A stretch of DNA of 64,000 nt from Ruminococcus sp. (GCA_017404665.1 JAFRBX010000070.1:1-64000), one strand, 5' to 3'; numbered from the stretch's first letter, positions 8,801 through 16,279 are shown. Translations and numbers: made by a program. Notes: generated by a model not told the origin, from the sequence alone.

Positions 8801-8987
8801 AAGCGCGTCTCCGACGAGTGTGTCAACGACGGCAGTTACTCCTACTACAGCACCTGTTACTCCGCAAACCGGCGACTTTACGCAGAATCTTCTGTGGATC
8901 GCATTAGCAATCGCTGCATTTGTAGCGCTGATCGTTCTGTTCTTCGTATATCGCAAGGTGAAGAAGCGCGAGAAGGCAGATAGCTGA
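5847..8987 (+). CDS. Wall-anchored repeat protein with TasA-like N-terminus
   Basis: A 1046-residue surface protein. The N-terminal hydrophobic segment (about 18-36) is followed by a TasA-like region to about residue 290 (APGTSENYKF, NDAYDTMLGDLAAE). Next come six copies of a repeat of about 80 residues with YWIVDADVIEGEG, GYEFIGWE, GGSLTDP and SDVHAHAKF, related to divergent InlB B-repeats. Copies 1/2 and 3/4 are separated by proline stalks of EPTEPPVEP units. The C-terminus has TPQTG (residues 1005-1009), a membrane span and a KKREK tail, a standard sortase signal. TPQTG resembles the NPQTN-type class B motif and so suits the sortase at 2116. AGGAGG lies seven bases before the ATG. I infer a peptidoglycan-linked hub for a TasA-like fibre. 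Confidence 0.85.
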   Translation: MKDYASLKKKNTASRTIAIIMAVLLVIEMCSLTMLFSRVVGFTNNDDGYVLSLTKGGEKGIFEKKDLASTAFIVPTYVADPDIYFIEPEDKINMMDLGFDVLENGTRSLLTTNTIEGEVFHLEYDQDQEVLTVKSDGTFGRENAKVIAPGTSENYKFTVKNEDKFDLKYLVYLEAWIDAKDAEGNDLWIPLNSKFYNSTDGTYFGHPGTDDGEWHDYDHIDKTGEIRPIAKGSSCEYHVEWEWPFERFDGEGLDANDAYDTMLGDLAAEGADLRAYIRIKTVAWIEDYWYIYTDVIEGKGTTTEDPDMVVQYEDEKATITATPAEGYEFIGWEFDDDDIFTIVGDGQLTDPILTIIPGSDIHAHAKFRPIPTVPPETEEPTEPPVEPTEEPTEPPVEPTEEPTEPPVEPTEEPTEPPVEPTEEPTQPPVEPTEEPTEPPVEPTEEPTEPPIEPTEEPTEPPVPQYWIVDADVIEGEGTATPPTTDPVKVLQGSGDTVTLVATPAEGYEFIGWDIDGDFTRPEGGSLTDPTLVIQPNSDVHAHAKFRKIPKYWIVDTDVIEGEGLTAPTKESPAKVLQGSDDTVSLLAKPAEGWEFVEWVIDDDCIYEIIGGGSLTDPLLVIKPGSDVHAHAKFRQKPVPTEPEPTAEPTEPPIEPTVEPTEPPVEPTVQPTEPPVEPTVEPTEPPVEPTEPPIEPTVEPTEPPVLYWIVDADVIEGDGTTDPTVDNPVTVVQGSDDTVTITATPADGYEFIGWEVDGDYTLPEGGSLTDPTLVIKPGSDVHAHAKFKKIPKYWIVDADVIEGEGTTNPTVDNPVSVEQGSGDTVSITATPADGYEFIGWEIDGDYTLPEGGSLTDPNLIIKPNSDIHAHAKFRKVTPEPEYWIVDADVKEGEGTVSPTVDNPVKVIQNNDETVTIHAEPADGYEFIGWEIDGTYTLPEGGSLTDPTLVIKPGSDVHAHAIFRKKVVPTEEPTAEPPVEPTGVTPTSASPTSVSTTAVTPTTAPVTPQTGDFTQNLLWIALAIAAFVALIVLFFVYRKVKKREKADS
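6979..7233 (+). repeat. Proline-rich stalk repeats, first block
   Basis: Seven or so in-frame EPTEPPVEPTE-type units coding for an extended proline/glutamate stalk. Degenerate at third codon positions, so it is protein-level repetition and not CRISPR-like. Confidence 0.85.
7757..7959 (+). repeat. Proline-rich stalk repeats, second block
   Basis: A second run of EPTEPPVEPTV-type units between repeat domains 3 and 4 of the wall-anchored protein. Confidence 0.85.
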
Positions 8988-8988
8988 A

Positions 8989-9852
8989 ATGGCTGAGAAA
9001 AAGAAAAATAAACGCATCGGTTCGATTATATTTCGAATCGTGATCATACTGATAGCGGGTTTGACCGTAGGTCTCGGCGTGTTCTCCTGGAACGCGTCGG
9101 GGCTGGTCGGAAACCAGCTTCCCATGCCTTTTGGCTTTGGTTTGTCGGTGATTTTATCACCTTCGATGGAACCGGTGTTGAATGTCAACGATTTAGTGAT
9201 CGTAGCACAGCAGGACTCTTATGAAGTAGACGATATCGTCGTCTATCAAGAGGGTAAGATGCTGGTAATCCATCGTATTATCAGCATCGATGGTGATACG
9301 GTCATTACTAAGGGCGACGCGAATAATGCAGCGGATGATCCTATATCGCTTGACAGCATCAAAGCAAAGTTTCAGTTCCGTATTCCTTTTATGGGATTGA
9401 TCGTCAAATATCTTAAGACCGTTCCGGGTACCTTATTGGTACTGGCGTTAGCGATCTTTCTATTGTATAAGTCACGTCAGAAGGAGCGTACTGCCGATAC
9501 AGAAGCGATGGAAGACATCGTGGCAGAGATCCAGCGTCTGCGGGCGAATCTCGCGGAAAAGGACGCTTCAGCTCCTGAAAGCGACCCTCAAATTGAGAAT
9601 AAAGACGATAAGTCTGACGCTATATCTTTGGACCAAGAGGAAACCATGGATCAGGCCGCCTCGGCAAAAGCTGCTGAATCACAGACTTCCGATTCGGTCG
9701 TAGAAGCTGTTGAAGCTGATACCGGAGCGCTTGAGGAAAATGCTGAGGCTTTTCCGGAATATGATAAAGTAATACAACCGCAGGATGACGTAACTTCTTC
9801 TGAAGATGTTATCGCAGATGAAGAGTCACAGAAACCAGCGGAGCAAGAATAA
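8989..9852 (+). CDS. sipW: Second SipW-type signal peptidase I
   Basis: A 287-residue membrane peptidase that begins one base after the upstream stop and is probably translationally coupled to the wall-anchored protein. Catalytic Ser is in LSPSM (about residue 59) and His in VIHRI (about 95), the Ser-His arrangement of SipW. KGDANNAAD is the conserved box before the second membrane segment (about 145-160). The roughly 125-residue acidic tail starts with VAEIQRLRANLAEKD, which echoes AELESLRAQQAEAD in the other SipW of this locus. The two proteins share little beyond the catalytic core and this tail motif. Likely substrates are the TasA-like proteins at 9947 and 10537. Confidence 0.87.
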   Translation: MAEKKKNKRIGSIIFRIVIILIAGLTVGLGVFSWNASGLVGNQLPMPFGFGLSVILSPSMEPVLNVNDLVIVAQQDSYEVDDIVVYQEGKMLVIHRIISIDGDTVITKGDANNAADDPISLDSIKAKFQFRIPFMGLIVKYLKTVPGTLLVLALAIFLLYKSRQKERTADTEAMEDIVAEIQRLRANLAEKDASAPESDPQIENKDDKSDAISLDQEETMDQAASAKAAESQTSDSVVEAVEADTGALEENAEAFPEYDKVIQPQDDVTSSEDVIADEESQKPAEQE

Positions 9853-9946
9853 GATACAACCGGTTTATTAAGATTTTAACTTCTTGGATGCTATTTCTTA
9901 AATTTCCGGGCACTGCAATTATCAGAGAGTAAAGGAGCAGATATTT

Positions 9947-10522
9947 ATGAGAGTCAATAAACTTTCAGGCATAGTGATGCGCATAACGGTGATATTGTTA
10001 TGCCTTGTTCTGTTCTCTTCGCATTTAGCCGCAGGAATGTTTGCTAAATACGCTGCATCCTCCGAGAATAAAGGCGATGCTCGCGCTGCGAGGTACGGTG
10101 GTGTGCAGGTGGTACCTGTTGACAGTGAAGACAATCCGGGAAATCCGATGTCATGTGACGTCAACGGCGGTGTTTCTTATCGCTTCAAGGTTGACAACTC
10201 TTCATCCGAGGTTCCTGTCAAGTATAATCTCAGAATTTCTTTCGCGAAAGCGGCAGAAAATTTCTACAGCGGTGTTAAGCTGAACGATACGGAGCTGAGC
10301 GCTCCTGCAGTTTCAGATGATGCGATCATCTATTCATATGAATCCGTTGATCCGCTCAAGCCCGGCATCGTTTCTGATGAGTTTGTTCTCACCTTTAATG
10401 TTGACACACCGTCTATCTGGACCGAAACCATGGATGATACTTTACCGGATAATTCAATTCAAATCGCAGAGAGAAATAAATATCCGATCAGCATTTTTGT
10501 TGATGCGGTTCAGATCGATTAA
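9947..10522 (+). CDS. Small TasA-like secreted protein
   Basis: A 191-residue protein with a SipW-type signal: hydrophobic residues 12-30, then MFAKY (31-35) and GDARAARYG, matching FAKY and DSARVAKWG of the protein at 4451. The mature part is acidic with a conserved VKYNLRISF strand. It ends in DAVQID. It lacks a wall-sorting signal. AAAGGAG is seven bases before the ATG. It lies between the second SipW gene and another secreted protein, so the trio is probably co-transcribed. It is probably a minor fibre subunit or adaptor. Function is inferred from family and context. Confidence 0.78.
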   Translation: MRVNKLSGIVMRITVILLCLVLFSSHLAAGMFAKYAASSENKGDARAARYGGVQVVPVDSEDNPGNPMSCDVNGGVSYRFKVDNSSSEVPVKYNLRISFAKAAENFYSGVKLNDTELSAPAVSDDAIIYSYESVDPLKPGIVSDEFVLTFNVDTPSIWTETMDDTLPDNSIQIAERNKYPISIFVDAVQID

Positions 10523-10536
10523 GGGGGTGTTGAGTG

Positions 10537-11847
10537 ATGAATAGAACTAATGCGGCCCCAAAAGGAGAGAAGCGATTTCGTCCGCTCAGATTGATCATTG
10601 CCTGTACGCTGATTGCTTTGTTGCTGGTTTCTACAAGTATCGGACTGAGCTACGCGCGCTATAAAAATACTGCAGCGATATCCAATGAAGTCAACTTCAC
10701 TGATTTGAATTTCAAGCACGCTCCCAATGTTGTTATCGCGTATATTGATCGAAACGATACAACTCTTGCCCCGATCGTGTTGAAGTATAATGCAGACAAC
10801 GATGATAAAGATGAGGTTATTGTAACCGTTCCGAGAGGCTTGGAAGCAGAAGAAACTTGCATTGCATATGCGCTGTCGGTGAGCAGTTATTCCGAGCCTG
10901 TGTATGACATCGTATCCGGAACCTATCAAGTTTCGGCTTCCATGAGATTATTTGGTTTGTCATATCCTTCCTCAACGGAGGTTGAAGAGACAGCGGTTGT
11001 TGCCTCAGAAGATAATAAAATTAAATTACAGATCAAGGCATGGGGTATTGAGACAGCGACCAGTTCATTCAGCACACCCATTGAAGTTGAATCTTACTTT
11101 GCTGTATTCCCTTCCGTGGAAAGCATCGGAACGACAACCGATGATGCTGTTGTAGATGTATCTTTCAATAAAAAGAATTGGATTGATAGTGCCAATACGG
11201 AATGGTACGAGAGTAATCCGAGTGCTGCTGAGTATGAGATTAAGAACGCCAGCGAGCTTGCCGGTCTGGCGAAGCTGGTCAACGGCGATCCTGAGAACGG
11301 CATTCCCGGCATTGATTTCTCGGGCGTGACCTTTACTCTGGCAAATGATATCAGTTTGTATGGCTCCGATGGAGAGGGCGATATCCGCGAGTGGACGCCC
11401 ATCGGTACCGTCGATAATCCTTTCAAGGGCAGTTTTGACGGAAACGGCATGACGATCACCGGTCTGACTCTCAGCGGCGGTATTGCTGCCGACAACGTTG
11501 GTTTGTTCGGCGTGGCGGATGGTGACGCAGATTCTTATATCAAGAACCTCACCCTTTCTAACCCTGCTGTTTATGTAAAGGATGGCAAATATACCGGTAC
11601 GGTTATCGGTAAGGCAACCGGTTATCAGCTGTCCGGTGTGACGGTTGATAATCTCAATATCAACGGTCAGACTGTAGGCGGTACGCTTGTCGGTCAGGTG
11701 AACGGTCCGTTTGTTAAAGCTGACGACTGTTCTGTTACCCTGCACGATGATTCCTTTGACGGTTACGAGTATATCGGTGAAGATAACTCCGATGCAGCGC
11801 AGTCAAATATTACTGCAACAGAGGACTATGAAACTGAAATACATTGA
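10537..11847 (+). CDS. Secreted protein with TasA-type signal and GLUG-like repeats
   Basis: A 436-residue protein. An N-terminal basic stretch and membrane-like segment (18-37) are followed by LSYARY, a variant of the FAKY motif. The middle (about 45-190) is beta-rich and of unknown type. Residues 225-400 (NASELAGLAKLVNG, FTLANDISL, PFKGSFDGNGMTITGL, VGLFGVADG) match GLUG-type solenoid repeats found in bacterial surface adhesins. No wall-sorting motif is present. The ATG at 10537 is preferred to the GTG three bases earlier because of its distance to AAGGGGG. It is the last gene of the surface operon, with a strong terminator after it. Adhesin or fibre-tip role is inferred. Confidence 0.75.
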   Translation: MNRTNAAPKGEKRFRPLRLIIACTLIALLLVSTSIGLSYARYKNTAAISNEVNFTDLNFKHAPNVVIAYIDRNDTTLAPIVLKYNADNDDKDEVIVTVPRGLEAEETCIAYALSVSSYSEPVYDIVSGTYQVSASMRLFGLSYPSSTEVEETAVVASEDNKIKLQIKAWGIETATSSFSTPIEVESYFAVFPSVESIGTTTDDAVVDVSFNKKNWIDSANTEWYESNPSAAEYEIKNASELAGLAKLVNGDPENGIPGIDFSGVTFTLANDISLYGSDGEGDIREWTPIGTVDNPFKGSFDGNGMTITGLTLSGGIAADNVGLFGVADGDADSYIKNLTLSNPAVYVKDGKYTGTVIGKATGYQLSGVTVDNLNINGQTVGGTLVGQVNGPFVKADDCSVTLHDDSFDGYEYIGEDNSDAAQSNITATEDYETEIH

Positions 11848-11862
11848 TTAAACAATGATGAT

Positions 11863-11902
11863 GGGGCTATCGCATGATAAATGCGATAGCCCCCCTTTTT
11901 TT
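11863..11902 (+). terminator. Strong terminator of the surface operon
   Basis: A perfect 13-bp GC-rich stem (11863-11875 with 11881-11893), five-base loop, then CC and seven T. The opposing minus-strand gene ends 55 bases on. Confidence 0.95.
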
Positions 11903-11956
11903 AGTAGGTTCTCTGTCAATAGTTGGGGTAAACCCAAAAACAGGATAGAGGTATAT

Positions 11957-14533
11957 TCATCCGTTGATGATATTCCTGATTTCCTCCTCCGCAGTATCTA
12001 TCTCCTCGCGAAATTCCCGCGCTGATACACGTATTGCGCCGTTGCCGATGATGATCAGCTGTTCCATCCCATCGCTGGTGACCACACGTACGCGATTGTT
12101 TTTTGCCAGTTGATACGAGGCACGCTCGATATACATATCAGCGGTCTCCGCTTCTTTGGTATAGACGATGGTGATGTTATTGTACTTTTCCACCTCGCAC
12201 TGATGACCTTTGATCTTGTAGGCATCAAAGACGAGAATCAGCTCGCATTTTTTGTAGCCTTGATAATTGCACAGGGTGTTGATCAGCAAACTCCGCGCCA
12301 AGTCCATGTTTTCAGCGGTCAACTCTTTTAGGTTGTCCCATGCGTGGATGACGTTGTAGCCGTCGACCAGTACATATTCCACGCCGTTAAAGTCGGACGG
12401 CAGATTTTTCTTCTTTTTCTTCGGATCGTAATCAACAGATTTATAGCGTTTTGGTTCGCTGTAAACCTTTCTTCGCACGGGTCCGTAGGTCTGCTCAAAG
12501 ATCTGCATCAGTTCCTTGTCCAGTGCGAAGATATCCTTCTGGTTTTTGTATTTTGACAAGTCCTTTTCGGATACCGATGCAGGTGCATCAATCGGCTGAT
12601 CTTCCAGTACGCTGGGCAGATGCATGTACTGCGGGACTTCGTTCCACTTGACGGTATGACCCGCGCCGTGGGAGCAGAATACTGAGTCGGCGGTATTGTC
12701 AACGTCGCTGTCTGCGTCATATCCTATGGCGGCGATCACTTCATCCGCGTTATGACAGGGCGCATAGCCTTTGAGCGAGGTCGTCAGTCTGCCGCTGCCG
12801 CGGGTGTACTGTATGACCTCCTTTGTATAGCCGCGCATTTGGAAAACAGGTGCGGTACCTCTCAGCGTCGCGGTATCGCCGTCGGTTTCGGGATCTTCGA
12901 AGCTGCCGTGCATGCGTGTGATATCGTTCATCGCTCTGCCGAGGTTTTGCACTGGTACCGTCAGTGAGAAGCTGTATATCGGTTCAAGCAGGATGCTTTG
13001 CGCCGTGTGCAAACCCTGACGCACCGCGCGGTAGGTCGCTTGACGGAAGTCGCCGCCCTCGGTGTGCTTAGCGTGAGCTTTGCCGGATTTAAGGATGATC
13101 TCCATATCAGTGATCGGCGAGCCGGTGAGCACGCCGAGATGGTTCTTTTCATATAAGTGGGTAAGGATCAGCCGCTGCCAGTTTTTGTCGAGACTATCCT
13201 GTGAGCATTCGCTGCGGAACACCAGCCCGCTGTCACGTTCAGCGGGTTTCAAAAGCAGGTGAACCTCGGCGTAATGTCGAAGCGGCTCGAAATGTCCGAC
13301 GCCTTCAACTTTGTCGGCGATGGTTTCTTTGTAAATGATACTGCCCTGACTGAAGCTGACAGAAAAGCCGAAGCGCTCTTGGATGATATCTTGCAGGATC
13401 TCCAGCTGGATATCGCCCATCAGGCGGATCCTGATCTCTGCATGACGCTCGTCCCAAGAGATGTTCAGCTGTGGATCCTCGGCTTCCAGCACGCGCAGCT
13501 TGGACAGCACCGTGTGCGCGTCGATCTCGGGAGGAAGGATCACGGAGTAGGTGAGGACAGGCTCCAGCACCGGCAGACCGGTATCGCTTTCCGCGCCGAG
13601 TCCGTCTCCGGGCAGCGCGAATGTGACGCCGGTTATCGCGCAGACAGTGCCGCTTTCGGCAGTATCGACGGTCGTGTACTTTTCACCGGAATAGATGCGG
13701 ATCTGATTGACCTTTTCGCCGCCGCGGTTTTTGGCGCTCGGCAGAATATCCTTTACCTTTAAATTTCCGCCCGTGATTTTCATGTGGGTGAGTCTGCCGC
13801 CCTGCTTGTCCTCGGTGATCTTGTAAACCTTCGCGGCAAATCGCTCGCTGTAATCCTTCTCAGCGGTATAGCGATCCAGCAGTTCGAGAAACGGTTTTAC
13901 TCCGTCCAGCTTCAATGCCGAACCGAACAGACAGGGGAATACCGTTCGCGCCCGGACGGCGCCGATGATATCATTTTCCTCGATGATACCGGTTTCGTCA
14001 TATTTTTCTAACAGCATATCGTCACACAGGGCGATATTTTCATACAGCTCATCGGCGCTCGGTACACTGAAATCCACACAGGCTTCGCTGAGTCTATCCT
14101 TCAGTTGTGCGACAACACGTTCTTTGTCGGCGCCGTCCATATCCATTTTGTTGACAAAGATGAAGCACGGTACCTGATATTTGCGCAGCAGCCTCCACAG
14201 CGTGACCGTATGGCTCTGGACGCCGTCGGTACCGCTGACGACAAGAATCGCGTAGTCGAGCACCTGAAGGGTGCGTTCTGTCTCGGCGGAAAAATCCACA
14301 TGTCCCGGGGTATCCAGCAGGGTGAATTCAGTATCTGCAAAGCGAAGGACAGCCTGTTTGGAGAAGATTGTGATACCGCGCTCGCGTTCCAGACGAAAGT
14401 TGTCGAGAAAGGCGTTTTTGTGATCGACTCTGCCGAGCTTCATGATGTTGCCCGATACGTACATCATCGCTTCGGATAAGGTCGTTTTGCCCGAATCCAC
14501 ATGCGCCAGTATGCCGATAACCGATTTTTTCAT
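11957..14533 (-). CDS. EF-G/TetM-like GTPase fused to a YacP/Rae1-type NYN nuclease
   Basis: An 858-residue protein. Residues 1-640 are an EF-G/ribosomal-protection-type GTPase: P-loop AHVDSGKT (10-17), DTPGHVD, NKMD, and C-terminal domain with RGSGRLTTSL. Residues 718-858 are a NYN domain (VDGYNVIHAW, VFDAY, ETADMYIE, VTSDG) with the acidic residues of the YacP family. YacP is known in B. subtilis as Rae1, which cleaves mRNA in the ribosomal A site. The fusion therefore joins two A-site-directed modules. The linker ends in a lysine run (DPKKKKKNLPSDF). The start at 14533 is chosen because GGGGTGA precedes it; a longer in-frame start exists at 14569. It may be annotated as a tetracycline resistance protein, but nothing here shows resistance. 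Confidence 0.88.
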   Translation of the reverse strand: MKKSVIGILAHVDSGKTTLSEAMMYVSGNIMKLGRVDHKNAFLDNFRLERERGITIFSKQAVLRFADTEFTLLDTPGHVDFSAETERTLQVLDYAILVVSGTDGVQSHTVTLWRLLRKYQVPCFIFVNKMDMDGADKERVVAQLKDRLSEACVDFSVPSADELYENIALCDDMLLEKYDETGIIEENDIIGAVRARTVFPCLFGSALKLDGVKPFLELLDRYTAEKDYSERFAAKVYKITEDKQGGRLTHMKITGGNLKVKDILPSAKNRGGEKVNQIRIYSGEKYTTVDTAESGTVCAITGVTFALPGDGLGAESDTGLPVLEPVLTYSVILPPEIDAHTVLSKLRVLEAEDPQLNISWDERHAEIRIRLMGDIQLEILQDIIQERFGFSVSFSQGSIIYKETIADKVEGVGHFEPLRHYAEVHLLLKPAERDSGLVFRSECSQDSLDKNWQRLILTHLYEKNHLGVLTGSPITDMEIILKSGKAHAKHTEGGDFRQATYRAVRQGLHTAQSILLEPIYSFSLTVPVQNLGRAMNDITRMHGSFEDPETDGDTATLRGTAPVFQMRGYTKEVIQYTRGSGRLTTSLKGYAPCHNADEVIAAIGYDADSDVDNTADSVFCSHGAGHTVKWNEVPQYMHLPSVLEDQPIDAPASVSEKDLSKYKNQKDIFALDKELMQIFEQTYGPVRRKVYSEPKRYKSVDYDPKKKKKNLPSDFNGVEYVLVDGYNVIHAWDNLKELTAENMDLARSLLINTLCNYQGYKKCELILVFDAYKIKGHQCEVEKYNNITIVYTKEAETADMYIERASYQLAKNNRVRVVTSDGMEQLIIIGNGAIRVSAREFREEIDTAEEEIRNIING

Positions 14534-14571
14534 GCTGTCACCCCGCTTTCTGTAATATTGTTCTATCATAG

Positions 14572-14599
14572 TTTATAATACGGGGATAGAGTATGTCAA
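14572..14599 (-). promoter_or_regulatory. Promoter of the GTPase-NYN gene
   Basis: On the minus strand TTGACA (14594-14599) and TATAAA (14572-14577) are 16 bases apart, just upstream of the chosen start at 14533. Confidence 0.6.
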
Positions 14600-14667
14600 G
14601 AGCCGTTTCCCGGTCAGGGCATAATTAAGACTCTTTATTCCTTCAGACAAACTTCAGATGAAAATGA

Positions 14668-14673
14668 TATAAT
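14668..14673 (+). promoter_or_regulatory. Probable -10 box for the lipoprotein hydrolase gene
   Basis: A perfect TATAAT lies 39 bases before the ATG. The best -35 match is CAGACA 18 bases upstream (14644-14649), which is weak. Confidence 0.45.
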
Positions 14674-14711
14674 GATCCTACACGCAGATAATTATATGAG
14701 GTGATGTAATA

Positions 14712-15653
14712 ATGATGAAAACAAGGCTGACCGGAATGATATTGGCGATCATACTCGTTTTGATGACGTTCGAGGCGTGCGGATCGGCAAATACCGAGCC
14801 GACGGAACAAAGCTTGCCTAAAAGCAATATTTACCGTTTGGAGGACTATGAAAGCGACGAGGTTTTTGATATCCAAACGGTCGAGCTGAGCGAATCGCTG
14901 GCGGCGAGATGCAAATCCTACAAATTCACCTATCTGTCGGACGGTCTGAAAATCAAAGGGTATATTTCCATCCCCGCCTCGGCTCAGATTTCGCAGAAGC
15001 CCTGCAAATGCGTGCTGTATAATCGCGGGGGCAACAGGGATTACGGTACGCTGGAGGATGATACCACGGCGCAGTTTTGTGCCGCGAGCGGCCGCATCGT
15101 GATCGCGTCGCAGTACAGGGAGGCAGACGGCGCTTTGGGTTACGATCAATTCGGCGGCGACGATCTGCACGACGTTATCAAGCTGATCGATATTTGCGAA
15201 AATCACTTTTCCTTTGTGGATATGGATGATTTTTGCGTATTCGGCGCCTCGCGCGGCGGGATGATGACCTATATGGCGGCGCGGCAGGATGATAGGATCA
15301 AGCTGATTATCTCTCTTTCGGGCGTCAGCGATCTTTTCAATTCGTATGAAAGCCGCGAGGATATGAAGCGGGTATTGGAAGAGACGATCGGCTGTACGCC
15401 GGAGGAAAATCCCGCTGAATATGAAAAGCGTTCGGCGGTGTACTGGGCGGACGAGATCAACATTCCCGTACTGATCATTCACAGCAAGCTGGATCAGCAG
15501 GTTCCATTTGAGCAGGCTGAAGAGATGGTTGAAAAGCTGAAGGATCACACCGACTGTACCTTTATCACGCACGAAGACGACGTTCACGGTCCGCATAATG
15601 AAGACATCGCAATCATCAATAACTGGCTCAAAGAGCATGAAACAACCAAATAA
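14712..15653 (+). CDS. Lipoprotein alpha/beta hydrolase (prolyl oligopeptidase-like)
   Basis: A 313-residue predicted lipoprotein. The signal peptide ends in a lipobox-like FEAC (Cys about residue 23). The fold is alpha/beta hydrolase of the S9/dienelactone hydrolase type. The nucleophile elbow is GASRGG with Ser at about residue 181. RGGNRDYG near residue 105 fits the oxyanion region. The catalytic His is probably in DVHGPHN (about 296) and the Asp in SKLDQQVPF. AGGTGA precedes the ATG at 14712; a second ATG follows directly. It stands alone between a divergent gene and a terminator. The substrate (peptide or ester) cannot be told from sequence. Confidence 0.8.
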   Translation: MMKTRLTGMILAIILVLMTFEACGSANTEPTEQSLPKSNIYRLEDYESDEVFDIQTVELSESLAARCKSYKFTYLSDGLKIKGYISIPASAQISQKPCKCVLYNRGGNRDYGTLEDDTTAQFCAASGRIVIASQYREADGALGYDQFGGDDLHDVIKLIDICENHFSFVDMDDFCVFGASRGGMMTYMAARQDDRIKLIISLSGVSDLFNSYESREDMKRVLEETIGCTPEENPAEYEKRSAVYWADEINIPVLIIHSKLDQQVPFEQAEEMVEKLKDHTDCTFITHEDDVHGPHNEDIAIINNWLKEHETTK

Positions 15654-15682
15654 GTGAATCGTTTTGCAAAGATTCTGACTCG

Positions 15683-15725
15683 AACAGCCGCTTGGCAGGG
15701 GATATCCTGTCGGGCGGCTGTTTCT
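15683..15725 (+). terminator. Terminator after the lipoprotein hydrolase
   Basis: AACAGCCG (15683-15690) pairs with CGGCTGTT (15715-15722). An inner CAGGGGATATCCTG hairpin extends the fold. A short T-run follows. Confidence 0.7.
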
Positions 15726-15812
15726 GCTGCCAGTGTCTGCCGGAAAAAAAGGGTTACGTGAATCTAATTTGGTAATAATTCTGTAATTTATTGAGGAGCA
15801 GGGCGCTTCCAA

Positions 15813-16043
15813 GGCTCCCTCTGACGAGGGAACTGTCGCCCAAAGGCGACTGAGGGAGAGATAACGCAGTGATAAAAAAGCGTTGAAACGTCTGATTTGA
15901 TCCCTTACGCAGTGATACTTTTGCGGCGGCTTGAGTCAATAAGTGGATCGGAACTGTCATGCTGCGTTATCTCTCCCCTGCCGGCATCGCGTTTCATACT
16001 CTATCAGGTGTTTCGTTCGGCTGCCCCCTCGTCAGAGGGGGCT
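15813..16043. mobile_element. MITE-like palindromic element, copy A
   Basis: About 231 bp with inverted ends (GGCTCCCTCTGACGAGGG against CCCCCTCGTCAGAGGGGGCT) and an inner inverted pair (GAGAGATAACGCAG at 15856, CTGCGTTATCTCTC at 15962). It shares the ends, the GAGATAACG box and ACTTTTGCGGCGGCTTGAGTCA with the element at 44548. It has no transposase, and short ORFs across it are non-genic. The rest of the 626-base gap holds a terminator and a promoter. Confidence 0.75.
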
Positions 16044-16120
16044 TTATACGTTTGCATCTCTTTCCCGCAACCGTTAACCGTTCTCAGAATTTGATTGCGG
16101 ACAAAAATAGTCTTTTTATA

Positions 16121-16149
16121 TTGACTTATATGACGGTTTATTATAAAAT
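16121..16149 (+). promoter_or_regulatory. Promoter of the exporter/radical SAM/FHA operon
   Basis: TTGACT (16121-16126), 17 bases, TAAAAT (16144-16149), in an AT-rich stretch 131 bases upstream of the first exporter gene. No later promoter of this quality was seen before 29,100. Confidence 0.55.
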
Positions 16150-16279
16150 AAACAATATATTGTTACATTATTTTGGGTTATTATGCGCTGAAAAGACAGC
16201 GCACGGAAGGTGAGGTTTTTCCTGCGGCAGGGGAAACAGAATTAGTTTTTTCGTTTTCGCGGCTGCGGGAGAGGTCAGA

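Noticed and set aside
11957..14533. A mobile tetracycline resistance gene tet(M)/tet(W)
   Set aside because: It is far longer than Tet proteins because of the NYN fusion, it differs through the GTPase part, and no mobile element flanks it. Resistance is not supported by the sequence.
15754..15960. 68-codon minus-strand frame (SLSLPQSPLGDSSLVRGS) in the MITE-like element
   Set aside because: The same kind of frame (SLSLPQPPRQRG) appears in the other copy at 44460-44669. It comes from the palindrome sequence and has no ribosome binding site.
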